DNA from: Sporolactobacillus terrae DSM 11697 | Lineage (GTDB): Bacteria > Bacillota > Bacilli > Bacillales > Sporolactobacillaceae | Assembly (NCBI RefSeq): GCF_000648615.1 | Contig: NZ_JFZC01000084.1 | Span: 54,079-118,078, forward strand | Reading direction: 5' to 3' | DNA length: 64,000 nucleotides | Part shown: positions 38,285 through 48,034 of the stretch, one piece after another | Layout of the letters: each line of letters starts with the position of its first letter | Numbering within the stretch: position 1 is the first letter of the stretch | Notes under the pieces: model-generated | The model's input: only the letters and a program-made list of their open reading frames with translations | What the model was told of the DNA's origin: nothing | The model's database searches: none | Position numbers and translations under genes: made by a program

Positions 38285-39625
38285 ATGGAACAGACCCATT
38301 CAAAAGGAAAAATAGTTTCACTTGGGATCCAGCATATGCTGGCGATGTACGGCGGCGCCGTCATCGTACCACTGATTGTCGGCGGCGCGGTCGGACTTAA
38401 CGGAGCCGAACTCGCCTTGCTTGTTTCCATCGACTTGGTTGCCTGCGGCATTGCCACATTGCTTCAGGCATGGAAAAATCGCTTTTTCGGTATCGGTTTG
38501 CCGATTGTGATGGGCTGTACCTTCACCGCTGTCTCGCCGATGATTATCATCGGAAAAGCATATGGAATGCCTGGAATATGCGGTGCCATTCTCATCGCCG
38601 GTTTAGTTGTGCTGGCGCTTTCCACCTTCTTCGGAAAAATCCGTTCGCTCTTTCCGCCGGTTGTTGTCGGATCCGTAGTCATGATCATCGGAATCACACT
38701 GATTCCGGTTGCGATTAACAACCTTGGCGGCGGGGTCGGCGTGAAGGACTTTGGAAGCCCTCAAAATCTGACACTCGGCTTCGGTGTACTCGCTCTGATC
38801 ATCATCATGAATCGCTTTTTTAAAGGGTTTATGCAGACAATTTCGATCCTGCTCAGTATTGTTATCGGTACCATCGCTGCCGCATTTATGGGAAAAGTTG
38901 ATTTTTCATCGGTCGGCCAATCCGGCTGGTTCAGTTTGATCGCTCCGTTCAGTTTCGGTGCGCCGACCTTTCATCTTGATGCGATTATCGCCATGTCAAT
39001 CGTTGGGATTGTCAGCATGATTGAAACAACCGGCGTCTATCTGGCTTTAAGTGAGATTTGTGGGAAAAAAATAGATGAAAAAGCAATGCAGCACGGCTAT
39101 CGCGCTGAAGGTCTGGCAATCCTGCTCGGTGGTTTTTTCAATGCTTTTCCTTATACCACTTTTTCACAGAACGTTGGTCTGGTTCAGATGACCCGGGTGA
39201 AATCACGCAGCGTCACCGTGGTCTGCGGTGTTGCTTTGGTTGCCCTAGGCCTGATTCCGAAAATTGGTGCGATTACCGTCCTCATTCCAAACGCGGTCAT
39301 CGGCGGTGCAACGCTGGCCATGTTCGGCATGGTCATTGCTAGCGGTGTGCGTATGCTCGGAAAAGTTGATTTTTCACGTCAGGAAAACTTGCTGATCGTC
39401 GCTTGTGCCGTCGGCATTGGCATGGGGGTTACGGTGCAGCCGGCACTATTCGCTCATTTTCCAAGTCTGATTCAGATTCTCACAAATAATGGCATTGTTG
39501 CAGGAAGTCTTACCGCTCTTATTCTCAATCTTATTTTAAATGCCGGACGTCGTACTTCTGCAGAGCCAATCGACGCTGCTTCAAAGCAAATGATCGCCGA
39601 AACAAGCGCAGCAAAAGAAGTTTGA
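38285..39625 (+). CDS. pucK: NCS2 urate/xanthine permease
   Basis: A 446-residue membrane transporter of the nucleobase-ascorbate family. QHMLAMYGGAVIVP is the first-helix signature. NAFPYTTFSQNVGLVQMTRV includes the QNxG-x4-TR motif that marks the urate/xanthine branch as opposed to the uracil branch. The ATG at 38285 follows GAGGAG at 10 nt; an earlier ATG would overlap the binding site. Co-transcription with the oxygenase and ferredoxin strengthens the idea that the oxygenase substrate is the imported purine, probably urate. The gene could equally be called pucJ. Confidence 0.9.
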   Translation: MEQTHSKGKIVSLGIQHMLAMYGGAVIVPLIVGGAVGLNGAELALLVSIDLVACGIATLLQAWKNRFFGIGLPIVMGCTFTAVSPMIIIGKAYGMPGICGAILIAGLVVLALSTFFGKIRSLFPPVVVGSVVMIIGITLIPVAINNLGGGVGVKDFGSPQNLTLGFGVLALIIIMNRFFKGFMQTISILLSIVIGTIAAAFMGKVDFSSVGQSGWFSLIAPFSFGAPTFHLDAIIAMSIVGIVSMIETTGVYLALSEICGKKIDEKAMQHGYRAEGLAILLGGFFNAFPYTTFSQNVGLVQMTRVKSRSVTVVCGVALVALGLIPKIGAITVLIPNAVIGGATLAMFGMVIASGVRMLGKVDFSRQENLLIVACAVGIGMGVTVQPALFAHFPSLIQILTNNGIVAGSLTALILNLILNAGRRTSAEPIDAASKQMIAETSAAKEV

Positions 39626-39681
39626 TAGGCTCGCTTATCTGCTGCGCTGATCAGAAAAATCGGGCGAAACTCAGTTCTTAC

Positions 39682-39945
39682 TTCCGCAGGATGTAGTGGC
39701 TTTCGCCTTGCATGCAGGACATACTTTCACAGGATGTGATGACTTTCGCGTTGCATACAGGACGTATGCGTACTTAGCGAAAGTTCATTTTTAACTAGCG
39801 AAAGTTCCTCTTCCATGCAGCGTTTCGCTTTTACTTTTGAGGATTTCGCTTTAACTTCGGCATTTCGCTTTTTACTTTTCGGGCATGCCATTTGGTGCTC
39901 GCATCAACCGAGCACAACCGCGGGCGATTCCGGAGCCTTCCGAGT
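39682..39945. repeat. Mixed intergenic repeats: 21-bp-phased arrays and interspersed copy 3
   Basis: CAGGATGT(A/G)(G/A)TG(G/A)CTTTCGC is present twice (about 39687 and 39721). TAGCGAAAGTTC occurs twice 21 bp apart (39775, 39796). Three (G/A)TTTCGCTTTNACTT units start at 39822, 39843 and 39862. The interspersed repeat follows (GCTCGCATCAACCGAGCA..CCGCGGGCGATTCCGGAGCC, 39897-39941). This fills most of the 430-bp gap; no gene is seen. Confidence 0.75.
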
Positions 39946-40056
39946 ATACGATTCCCTGCGGCCCCCCTCGGCCTGCGATCAACAAGTTGCTCAAGGTGAG
40001 GATTCATCTCATCACTAAAGAACTGAGTTTTCTCCACTGGCAACCTTTATCAAACC

Positions 40057-40093
40057 AAAAACCCTCCGACATGGTTACAGCCGGAGGGTTTTT
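40057..40093. terminator. Terminator after the HIU hydrolase gene
   Basis: Perfect AAAAACCCTCC / GGAGGGTTTTT stem. It works leftward for the hydrolase operon and could also stop rightward read-through from the permease. Confidence 0.9.
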
Positions 40094-40123
40094 ATGGGCT
40101 CGATTTGCGCAGGAATTTCCCGT

Positions 40124-40477
40124 TCAACTGCCGCGATAGACTTGGTAGCCCCACGGCGAAACGAGCAGCGGCACATGATAGTTTCGTCCCGGATCATCCA
40201 CACCGAAACGAACCGTAACGATGTCGAGAAACGCGGGCACGCTTGCGGCTAGCTTCGCGTTGCGAAAATAAGCGCCGATATGTACGTGCAGCTCATAAAC
40301 ACCTGCGCCGAACGCTGATGCGTCAATCAGCGGTGCATCGAGCCGTCCGTCGTGATTGGTCGCCGTGCTTTTCAGGAAGGTCAACGCGTCCCCGTTGACC
40401 TCATAGAGATCAATTTGAACATTTGACGCCGGCTTTCCCTGCGTCAAATCAAGAATATGTGTGGTCAATTCGCCCAT
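40124..40477 (-). CDS. pucM: 5-Hydroxyisourate hydrolase (transthyretin-like)
   Basis: A 117-residue transthyretin-related protein. The N-terminal THILDLTQGKPASNVQIDLYE with the active-site histidine, the DGRLDAPL arginine, and the C-terminal tetrapeptide YRGS are all present. It hydrolyses 5-hydroxyisourate, the direct product of urate oxidation, to OHCU. Its presence implies that urate is oxidised in this organism. The ATG follows GGAGGGG. It is the last gene of the pucR-uraD-pucM unit. Confidence 0.96.
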   Translation of the reverse strand: MGELTTHILDLTQGKPASNVQIDLYEVNGDALTFLKSTATNHDGRLDAPLIDASAFGAGVYELHVHIGAYFRNAKLAASVPAFLDIVTVRFGVDDPGRNYHVPLLVSPWGYQVYRGS

Positions 40478-40499
40478 TATGCCCCTCCTTATTCCTTCT

Positions 40500-41003
40500 T
40501 CACTGCTTCGTCACTTCCAGGACATCGTCCAGACGGAATCGTGCAATTTTTAAAATTTCTGCTAAAGCCCGATTAAACTCGTCTGCACGCGCATGCATCA
40601 ATCGTTCTTTTAATGCAGCAACAATCGCTGGCTTTGATTTTCCGCGCACCGCCATGATGAAGGGAATATCAAAGCGTGCTTCATACTGCTGATTCAACGT
40701 TTTCAGCTGCTCAGCTTCACCCTTCGGAAGATCGTGCAAACCAGCGGTCTTTTGTTCCTCGCCGGATTGCTCGGTCATTTGCTTTGCCGTACCGAGGCGC
40801 GGGTGCGCCTGAATCAAGGCTTCTTGCCGCTCTGCACCCGCTGAGGCAACGATTGCCGCCATCGCCTGAAACAAGTCGTCTCTAGAAGCAAACGGCCGTT
40901 TTTTCGCTGCTTCACGCACGATCCACGGCGACTGTTCGAAAATACCTCCCAGCTGATGCACAAACACAGCTTCTGCAGCATCATTCAATTCATCTAGGTT
41001 CAC
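40500..41003 (-). CDS. uraD: OHCU decarboxylase, stand-alone
   Basis: A 167-residue 2-oxo-4-hydroxy-4-carboxy-5-ureidoimidazoline decarboxylase giving S-allantoin. The signature QAHPRLG with the catalytic histidine and the helical end FNRALAEILKIARFRLDDVL are clear. In B. subtilis this domain is the N-terminal part of PucL and is fused to uricase; here the protein ends after the decarboxylase domain and no uricase follows. GTG 41003 has GGAGG at 7 nt. It sits 22 bp before pucM and 23 bp after pucR. Confidence 0.95.
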   Translation of the reverse strand: MNLDELNDAAEAVFVHQLGGIFEQSPWIVREAAKKRPFASRDDLFQAMAAIVASAGAERQEALIQAHPRLGTAKQMTEQSGEEQKTAGLHDLPKGEAEQLKTLNQQYEARFDIPFIMAVRGKSKPAIVAALKERLMHARADEFNRALAEILKIARFRLDDVLEVTKQ

Positions 41004-41026
41004 CGACCTGCCTCCTTTTCGTTTTG

Positions 41027-42679
41027 TTAATTTTTGAAAGGGTTTCGCAGTCCAGTTGCGCTTGAACGTTCAATCAGCGGCTTCATCCGCAAAGCGAAAC
41101 GAATCTGAAAGATGGTATCCGGATCCTTCAAATCAGCGCCAAGCAGATTTTCACATTTGTCGATCCGGTAAATGACCGTATTTCGATGAACAAACAACTT
41201 CTTTGCCGTCTCTGAAATCTGACAATTGGATTCGAGATAGACAAAGAGTGTATGCAGCAGCACCTGCTCCTCTTCCTTTTTCGGATGGGCAAGGGCTTGC
41301 AGCGTCTGCTCGTAGAGTGCGCTCAATTCCTCAGTTGGTATCCGGTGCAATAAATCGCGAATTCCGCGCGATTGATAGATTTGCAGAAACGCGCGCTTGC
41401 CCATCTGCGCGCCGGCGTGAAGGGCATCCGCCGCTTCGTGAAATGCATTTGGCAAATCTTCCAGACTGCTAAACGGATGGCTAAGCCCAAAGGACAGCGT
41501 ATGTGAAAAAAAGCGTACGACACGCTCCTGAATTTTCTTCAGATAGGGCGTCAAAAAACGCAGACCATTATCTCCGGAGGCCACAACTTCAAAAATGACG
41601 GCACAACTATGATCGCGGACAAAAAGATGCGCAGCAAACGGCAATGCGGCGATCTCCCCTTCCAAGAAGGCATAGACCTCGTCGGTTTCCATCTGGAAAT
41701 GCGTATAACTAATCGGATCGGCATCGGCATCCAGTTCGCCGACCACGCAAACCGAGCGCTGACGGTCTGCCAGACCGAATTCTGTTGCCCGGCTGATCAA
41801 TTCATCGCTTGTCGAAAACGCTCCTAGGATCAGGTTGGTGAAGAAAGCATCGCGCACTTTGCGCTCGGTCTGCTTTAGCGCTTCATCCTTCATCAGCTCG
41901 AATGCCAACACGTTCATCGCCTGCTCCACGGTCAGTGTCAGCAACCGGTCGGAAAGCGGCACATGACCGCAGACAAGCAGAAAACAACGTTTTTTCTTAT
42001 AGGTATAAATCACAAATAAGGAGTAAGTCTGGCGGGTATCCAGTTGTGAAAATGAAGCAAAGTTTGCTTTCTGCTGAAAAAGGGTTTGTTCAAAATCAGC
42101 CAGTCGATCGGAAAAAGTTCCATGAGCGAATGCCCGATTTGACGCCGCGATAATTTTTAAATAGGAATCCAACAGGATCGTGGGAAAACCGATCATATCG
42201 GACAAGCGTTTCAACAGCCGATCCGTGCTCTCACCGCTCATAATGTGTTCGGTAAACTGTTGGTGCGTATCAATCGCAAATTGAAGCTCCTTTGTACGCG
42301 TATTCAGGATCTGCGTCAACGTCTGATTGCCGATATCAACCAGTGAAAGACTATTAGGCAAATCGATCAGCGGAAACGAACACGCATTGGCTAGCTGAAC
42401 AACCGCTTCCGGAATGTCATTCATAAAACGGCGTGTCTTGATCCCGAGCGCGGCACAGCCTCGCTCCGCCATCTGCGCAACAAGTGTGTAAAAAAAGTCG
42501 GGATTGTTACGCAAATGATAGCCTGTGGTGATCAGCCAATCGTTCGGCTTTAAATAGTCGATAATGTCCGGCGCATCCATCATATTGACATTCTGCAGTT
42601 CACGATCGACACCTTTTTCGCCGGCAATGAGTTTGAATTCACTGAATATCGGTATCTGAAAAAGTTCGGAGACCCTCAT
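41027..42679 (-). CDS. pucR: PucR-family transcriptional regulator
   Basis: About 550 residues. The N-terminal purine catabolism regulator domain (about 1-125) contains ELQNVNMMDAPDIIDYLKPNDWLITTGYHL. A central GGDEF-like divergent region follows, and the C-terminal helix-turn-helix contains LESNCQISETAKKLFVHRNTVIYRIDKCENLLG. PucR activates purine degradation genes in response to allantoin-pathway intermediates in B. subtilis. The ATG at 42679 follows AGGAGG. Being co-transcribed with uraD and pucM and divergent from the FAD oxidoreductase, it is the obvious local controller. Confidence 0.94.
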   Translation of the reverse strand: MRVSELFQIPIFSEFKLIAGEKGVDRELQNVNMMDAPDIIDYLKPNDWLITTGYHLRNNPDFFYTLVAQMAERGCAALGIKTRRFMNDIPEAVVQLANACSFPLIDLPNSLSLVDIGNQTLTQILNTRTKELQFAIDTHQQFTEHIMSGESTDRLLKRLSDMIGFPTILLDSYLKIIAASNRAFAHGTFSDRLADFEQTLFQQKANFASFSQLDTRQTYSLFVIYTYKKKRCFLLVCGHVPLSDRLLTLTVEQAMNVLAFELMKDEALKQTERKVRDAFFTNLILGAFSTSDELISRATEFGLADRQRSVCVVGELDADADPISYTHFQMETDEVYAFLEGEIAALPFAAHLFVRDHSCAVIFEVVASGDNGLRFLTPYLKKIQERVVRFFSHTLSFGLSHPFSSLEDLPNAFHEAADALHAGAQMGKRAFLQIYQSRGIRDLLHRIPTEELSALYEQTLQALAHPKKEEEQVLLHTLFVYLESNCQISETAKKLFVHRNTVIYRIDKCENLLGADLKDPDTIFQIRFALRMKPLIERSSATGLRNPFKN

Positions 42680-42966
42680 ATTCAGCACCTCCTATTCTGT
42701 GAATCAGTTTCGGCTCTAGAAAAGCAGCCGTGAATCATGGTCGGAAAATTTCCATCGGATCAGCTTGAAAAACAAATCATTAAATTTTTAAAATATTTTT
42801 ATAATGTAAGTATTATAGCGCAAGGATCATTTCTGTTCTAGTTATGTTATCTAAATTTTGCAAGAAAATTTAGATGCATCGTGATTGAAACGCTACTCAG
42901 GATCCGTTAGGATTAAATCGAATAATGAGATAAATCAAAACTTTTCGAATAGAGGTGCTGTTGAAC

Positions 42967-44394
42967 ATGAGCCTTCACGCATTAAACCAACGCGTGAAAA
43001 CGGATCTTTCCTATCTTGGACTCGACCGTTGTTCGAATTGGGTCCATGAAACGCTCCACCCCGATGGTCATGTCTACGATGCCGTTATTGTCGGCGCGGG
43101 GCAGTGCGGGCTGGGGATCGCTTTTGGCTTGATTCGTAAACGCATGACGAACATTCTCGTGATCGATGAAAATCCACAAGGCTGCGAAGGGCCATGGATC
43201 ACCTACGCACGCATGATGACGCTGAGAACACCGAAACAGCTGACCCCGATTGATTACGGCATCCCCTCGTTGACCTTCCGTTCTTGGTGGGAGGCTCAAT
43301 TCGGTGAAGATTCCTGGAATGCGATGGACAAAATCGCTCGTCGTGACTGGATGGATTATCTGTGCTGGTACCGGCAAATCCTGAACCTTCCGGTGATCAA
43401 TCAGGTCAAACTAACACGAATTGACCCGGCAAAAGCCGGCATTCATCGCCTGCATCTCACAGGCGCCGGTGCACCATCGGCGACACTGCTCGCGCGCAAA
43501 GTCATTCTAGCGACCGGCATCCAAGGCGGCGGGCAATGGTATGTGCCGGCAATAATTCGCGATAAGCTGCCGAAGCATCTCTATGCGCATACTTCGGAAT
43601 CGATTGATTTCAATGCACTAAAAGGAAAGAAGATCGCCATACTTGGCGGCGGGTCTTCGGCTTTTGACAATGCGAATTACGCATTGACCGAAGGGGCGGC
43701 CGAAGCACATGTTTTCGTTCGACGTAAACAGCTCCCGCGCGTCAATCCGATTCGGCAAATGGAACCATCGGGATTGATTGAGCACTATCACACGCTGCCG
43801 GATGCTGAGAAATATGCAGTCATGGCCCATTTTTTCAACCTGAATCAGCCGCCGACCAACGACACGTTTAACCGTGCTGCCGCACGGCCGGGCTTCACGC
43901 TGCATCTTGGTTCGCCATGGCTTGACGTTCAGCCCTTAGGTGAGGGGGTGCGTGTTTTAACCGCAAAAGGCAGTTTTCTTTTCGACTTTTTAATTATCAG
44001 TACCGGATTACGCACCGATCCGGCACTGCGTCCCGAACTAAGCACGCTGGAACCGTACATTCTCCGCTGGGGAGACCGCTATAAAGCACCGGAAGCAATC
44101 GCCAGTCCCGTGCTCGATGCCCATCCATATCTGAGCCCCGGCTTTGCTTACTTGGGGCGGGATACAAAGGGCGAAGCACTGCTGCATGGGCTTTACGCGT
44201 TCAATTATTCCGGTATGATCAGCTGCGGCTTGTCTGCCTCCGCACTATCCGGAATGAAATACAGCCTCCCGCTCATCACCGCAGCAGTCGCCGATGAGCT
44301 GTTCGCCGACACGCGCGAAGCTTATCTCGAAGATTATTTCAACTATGACACGCCTGAATTTTTCGGTAAATGGCCGAAGAAAACAGAGGCATGA
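42967..44394 (+). CDS. FAD/NAD(P)-binding oxidoreductase of the purine locus
   Basis: About 475 residues with two dinucleotide folds: VIVGAGQCGLGIAFGL (FAD) near the N-terminus and IAILGGGSSAFDNANYAL (NAD(P)H) in the middle, plus FLIISTGLRTDPA near the end. The layout resembles the CzcO/flavin monooxygenase group more than a plant-type ferredoxin reductase. It could be the reductase that feeds the ferredoxin and Rieske oxygenase, or itself a flavin hydroxylase acting on urate. It is divergent from pucR across 287 bp, so PucR control is likely. GAGGTG precedes the preferred ATG at 42967. Confidence 0.82.
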   Translation: MSLHALNQRVKTDLSYLGLDRCSNWVHETLHPDGHVYDAVIVGAGQCGLGIAFGLIRKRMTNILVIDENPQGCEGPWITYARMMTLRTPKQLTPIDYGIPSLTFRSWWEAQFGEDSWNAMDKIARRDWMDYLCWYRQILNLPVINQVKLTRIDPAKAGIHRLHLTGAGAPSATLLARKVILATGIQGGGQWYVPAIIRDKLPKHLYAHTSESIDFNALKGKKIAILGGGSSAFDNANYALTEGAAEAHVFVRRKQLPRVNPIRQMEPSGLIEHYHTLPDAEKYAVMAHFFNLNQPPTNDTFNRAAARPGFTLHLGSPWLDVQPLGEGVRVLTAKGSFLFDFLIISTGLRTDPALRPELSTLEPYILRWGDRYKAPEAIASPVLDAHPYLSPGFAYLGRDTKGEALLHGLYAFNYSGMISCGLSASALSGMKYSLPLITAAVADELFADTREAYLEDYFNYDTPEFFGKWPKKTEA

Positions 44395-44431
44395 CCGGTC
44401 GAAAAAAAGAGCTAGATGAACAAAAAATTAA

Positions 44432-44475
44432 GCGGTTGTCTCAAAAGTCTGTTGACCGGAGACAACCGTTTTTTT
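44432..44475 (+). terminator. Terminator of the oxidoreductase gene
   Basis: CGGTTGTCTC / GAGACAACCG perfect stem followed by TTTTTTT; ends the rightward transcript. Confidence 0.9.
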
Positions 44476-44493
44476 AGATACCTTCTTTTTAAG

Positions 44494-45666
44494 TTAGCCA
44501 AACACGTTTCTCACAAACGCAAGCAACTGCCGATCGGTGCCGTAGCCGGAAATGAAGGATAAGCCGATCGGGGCAGCCGACTCAAGAATAGGTACAGTCA
44601 CTTGTGGCAGTCCGGATACGCCGGCAATACAGGTCAAGCGCATCGTGCGCGCGCGGACTTTATCGCTTTCTTCAGCTTCGGCACTTCGTTTCGGTGCCGG
44701 TCCATAGGTCGTCGGGACGATTAACAGTCCATCGCTGCCGAGGAACGCACGTATTTTCTCGGTGAATTGCTGTTTCGTCGCTGCCGCCTGCTGGTAAGCT
44801 TTATTTTTTTTCATTTTCGATGCAGCTTCGAATCGGCCGCCGACATCGCTGGCAAAGTGGGGATGATTTTGCTTGATCCACAGGCCATGTGATTGCCAAG
44901 CTTCGTAGCCTTGCAGGACGCGAAACGTTTCCGCAAGTTCCGCCGGTTTAGCCAGCGGGAGCTGAGTCGGCTCAATCTTCAGATCTGAAAGATGCTTTTT
45001 GATGAATGTGCGAAGCAATTGAAGCACCGACGGATGATCAATCTGAGCCCATGCTTCGTTTAATTGATAAAAGTGCTGGAAGGATGCTGATACGGTTTCC
45101 GGCAACAGACAGGAACCCACACGCTCAAGCAGTTCAGCGCTTCGAGCCATCCAGCCGACCGTGTCGAAACTCGGCGCCAGCGGAACGACGCCTTCCAAAG
45201 AAACCGCTCCGTGCGACGGGCGAATGCCGAACAACCCGCAATAGGAAGAGGGAATACGCACCGATCCGCCGGTATCGGTACCGATGGCGAAGTCAACCGC
45301 TTCTGAAGCAGTGGCCACCGCCGATCCACTTGAGGAGCCTCCGGAGTAAGCATCGGGCACACGTGGATTAATCGTCGGCGGATAGTGGATGTTGTCTCCT
45401 TTGAGGCTGTACATTAACTCATCGGTAACCGTCATTCCGCGTAAGCGCGCGCCGCTTTCCAGTAAGCTTTTGATGACCGGCGCATGTACTTCGGCAGCAG
45501 GATGAGTGCTCGCCCAAAGCGGCTGTCCCGCGGAAGCTACATGTCCCTGAACCGCAAACACATCTTTTGCAGCAAAAACCGTTCCGTTCAGTACACCGTT
45601 TCCCAGCGGCGCAAGGTTTAATCCATCGGTTACAAACGCACCCAAACTGTCTTGACCATCCATCAA
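44494..45666 (-). CDS. Amidase-signature family hydrolase
   Basis: A 390-residue amidase. The Ser-Ser-Lys catalytic set is visible: lysine in FAAKDVFAVQG, the Gly/Ser loop YSGGSSSGSAVATAS, and the nucleophile block FAIGTDTGGSVRIPSSYCGLFGIRPSHG. Its place at the end of the purine locus suggests hydrolysis of a ureido or amide intermediate (oxamate, allophanate or ureidoglycolate type), but substrate is undetermined. It is shorter than GatA and lacks the allophanate hydrolase C-terminal domain. Confidence 0.85.
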   Translation of the reverse strand: MMDGQDSLGAFVTDGLNLAPLGNGVLNGTVFAAKDVFAVQGHVASAGQPLWASTHPAAEVHAPVIKSLLESGARLRGMTVTDELMYSLKGDNIHYPPTINPRVPDAYSGGSSSGSAVATASEAVDFAIGTDTGGSVRIPSSYCGLFGIRPSHGAVSLEGVVPLAPSFDTVGWMARSAELLERVGSCLLPETVSASFQHFYQLNEAWAQIDHPSVLQLLRTFIKKHLSDLKIEPTQLPLAKPAELAETFRVLQGYEAWQSHGLWIKQNHPHFASDVGGRFEAASKMKKNKAYQQAAATKQQFTEKIRAFLGSDGLLIVPTTYGPAPKRSAEAEESDKVRARTMRLTCIAGVSGLPQVTVPILESAAPIGLSFISGYGTDRQLLAFVRNVFG

Positions 45667-45821
45667 CCGTTCACCTCGTCAGAAAAAAATTCATTAAGAT
45701 CAGAATAATAAAAAACAGCGGCTTTGTCATGCGTAAACATAACCAAAAGCAGCTGTCTGAATTAGTCAGTGTGACTAGGCATTCGATTTCTCCATCAGTA
45801 TCGGTCCGTTTCAAGATTTAA

Positions 45822-45926
45822 TTTTATCGGTCACTTTTGGGGTTTTATCAGCCGCTTTGCAAATTTTATCGGTCACTTTGAAACGTTTATCAGTCACTTT
45901 ACAGGTTTTATCAGTCACTTTGCACT
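45822..45926. repeat. Five-unit array with exact 21-bp phase
   Basis: Units start at 45822, 45843, 45864, 45885 and 45906, with consensus near TTTTATC(G/A)GTCACTTTG. The last 4-5 bases of each unit vary. It lies in the 377-bp divergent gap between the amidase and the ABC exporter operon, where no gene is seen. Confidence 0.9.
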
Positions 45927-46043
45927 TTTTCAATCGCCTTCAGATTCGCCTTTATCTGCAAAGTTTCATATAATTGACACAGATTCACCTAAAAAAGGGT
46001 ATTCGTTCATTGAACAGCTCAAACAGATGATTTGGAGGAAACT

Positions 46044-47039
46044 ATGAAAAACGTGATGAATCAAAAGGATCAGTCACTTGCCATTGAGGCGGCCGATCTT
46101 GTTAAGCGTTTTGGAAAGCATCGCGCGGTTGACGGGATCAACCTGGCCATTCCTCAAGGAACGGTTTACGGTTTTCTCGGTCCGAACGGCGCCGGAAAAA
46201 CGACCACAATGAAAATGCTGGCGACCTTACTCAAGCCCGATGGAGGCACGGCAAAAATCTTCGGTCATGATTTATTTAAGGAGCAGGATGCCGTGCGCGC
46301 GTGCGTCAGTCTGACCGGCCAATTCGCCTCCGTTGATGAAGACCTCTCAGGAACAGAGAATCTAATGCTGATTGCTCGATTGATGGGTTATACACGCAGG
46401 GACTCGAAGGAACGTGCGGCAGAGCTGCTGGACGCTTTTGATTTGCAGGACGCCGCGAAACGTCAGGTGAAAAAGTATTCCGGCGGTATGAGACGCCGTC
46501 TCGACATCGCCGCCAGTATGGTCGTGCGTCCAAAGCTGCTCTTTCTAGACGAGCCGACAACCGGACTCGATCCGCGCAGCCGCAATCAAATTTGGGATAT
46601 TGTTCGTGCGCTCGTCAGCACTGGAACGACTGTCCTCTTGACGACGCAATATCTAGATGAAGCCGATCAACTTGCCGACCGGATCGCCGTCATCGATCAT
46701 GGAAAAATCATCGCTGAGGGGACAAGCAGCGAATTAAAAGCCTCCGTCGGAACTGGCATCCTGCACGTCCGCTTAATCGACGCTGCAGCACGTGCCGAGG
46801 CGCAGCAATTGCTCAGCACGACACTAGGCACATCGGTGCACCTGTCCTCCGACCCATTGGCACTCTCCGCCCAGCTCTCGGATACGGATAATGCGGCAAA
46901 AGCGCTGACGATGCTGAGCGACCATCAAATCAGGGTCAGCGAATTCTCACTCGGCCAGCCAAGCCTTGACGAAGTGTTCTTAACGCTTACCGGCAAACCT
47001 GCAGAAGACAGCCCACAAAAAGAAGGTGCGTCGAAATGA
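46044..47039 (+). CDS. ABC exporter ATP-binding protein (DrrA family)
   Basis: A 331-residue ATPase. Walker [11 protein letters not shown], signature [12 protein letters not shown], Walker [17 protein letters not shown], and the C-terminal accessory region characteristic of daunorubicin-resistance DrrA-like proteins. ATG 46044 follows GGAGG at 5 nt. It overlaps the permease gene by 4 bp. The pair probably exports a drug, lipid or other hydrophobic compound. Confidence 0.93.
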   Translation: MKNVMNQKDQSLAIEAADLVKRFGKHRAVDGINLAIPQGTVYGFLGPNGAGKTTTMKMLATLLKPDGGTAKIFGHDLFKEQDAVRACVSLTGQFASVDEDLSGTENLMLIARLMGYTRRDSKERAAELLDAFDLQDAAKRQVKKYSGGMRRRLDIAASMVVRPKLLFLDEPTTGLDPRSRNQIWDIVRALVSTGTTVLLTTQYLDEADQLADRIAVIDHGKIIAEGTSSELKASVGTGILHVRLIDAAARAEAQQLLSTTLGTSVHLSSDPLALSAQLSDTDNAAKALTMLSDHQIRVSEFSLGQPSLDEVFLTLTGKPAEDSPQKEGASK

Positions 47040-47857
47040 ATAGCGAACAACAAATGAACAAAATGCGCGCGGCACTTGTCGATCACAAGCGACCGCCGCA
47101 TCCGAACGGTTTTGCAACATCCCTTGCCTTTACTTGGCGCGCCTTGCTGAAAATAAAATATGTTCCCGAGCAGCTTCTTGACGTCACCTTTTTCCCGGTC
47201 ATGTTTACGCTCATGTTCACATATTTGTTTGGCGGCGCGCTTGCCGGTTCAACCACCGACTATCTGCAATTCTTAATTCCCGGTATTCTGGTACAGACGG
47301 TTGTTTTCACCACGGTTTATACAGGCGTCTCACTCAATGAAGACATTTCAAAAGGAACCTTTGACCGCTTCCGTTCAATGCCGATCTGGGGACCGTCTCC
47401 ACTGGTCGGCGCACTTCTTGCCGATACGGTACGGTATACACTTGCATCGATCATTGTTATCATTCTAGGACTTATTCTCGGGTTCCGTCCGGCAGGCAGC
47501 GTGCTCGGCGTTGTTGCCGGCATCATGCTCGTCCTGATTTTCTCGTTCAGTCTCTCCTGGGTGTTCACGATGCTTGGCCTGATTTTGCAAACAACGAAGG
47601 CCGTGATGGGCATTAGCATGACGCTGCTGTTCCCGGTGACCTTTGCCAGCAACATTTTTGTTGATCCGGCCACTATGCCCGGCTGGCTACGTGCCTTCGT
47701 CAACATCAACCCGGTATCGATTCTGACCACGTCGCTTCGCCAATTAATGGGTGGTCAGGTCAATGGGATGCAGATCATCTGGGTACTCGTCGTCTCCGCT
47801 GTACTCATCCTGATTTTCGCGCCGGTTACGATGTACCTCTACCGTAACAAACGGTAG
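47036..47857 (+). CDS. ABC-2 type exporter permease (DrrB family)
   Basis: A 273-residue membrane protein with a long cytoplasmic N-terminus and six hydrophobic helices. [21 protein letters not shown], the loop [26 protein letters not shown] and [21 protein letters not shown] are typical of DrrB/ABC-2 permeases. ATGA overlap with the ATPase gene indicates coupling and a stoichiometric complex. Confidence 0.93.
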   Translation: MNSEQQMNKMRAALVDHKRPPHPNGFATSLAFTWRALLKIKYVPEQLLDVTFFPVMFTLMFTYLFGGALAGSTTDYLQFLIPGILVQTVVFTTVYTGVSLNEDISKGTFDRFRSMPIWGPSPLVGALLADTVRYTLASIIVIILGLILGFRPAGSVLGVVAGIMLVLIFSFSLSWVFTMLGLILQTTKAVMGISMTLLFPVTFASNIFVDPATMPGWLRAFVNINPVSILTTSLRQLMGGQVNGMQIIWVLVVSAVLILIFAPVTMYLYRNKR

Positions 47858-47903
47858 GCTGATGAGAAAAACCAAGCTGCCCTTAGTCCTAAAACCATTC
47901 TGA

Positions 47904-47965
47904 TTTTTGTGTACGCTCCGATTGCTCGCATCAACAGGGCGCGACCGCTGGCGATCCGGAAGCCT
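47904..47965. repeat. Interspersed GC-rich repeat, copy 4
   Basis: TTTTTGTGTACGCTCCGATTG, CTCGCATCAACAGGGCGCGA, then CCGCTGGCGATCCGGAAGCC. A degenerate relative (GTATACTCCGGTTGCTCACA) stands at 49900-49919 in the next gap. Confidence 0.75.
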
Positions 47966-47992
47966 TCTCGGAAAACATTGATGATCTTCAGC

Positions 47993-48031
47993 AAAAAATT
48001 GGATCAGCTCGACGCTGATCCAATTTTTTTG
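47993..48031. terminator. Bidirectional terminator between exporter and glucosidase genes
   Basis: AAAAAATTGGATCAGC / GCTGATCCAATTTTTTT stem with a 7-nt loop (TCGACGC region), A- and T-runs on both sides. Confidence 0.92.
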
Positions 48032-48034
48032 TGT

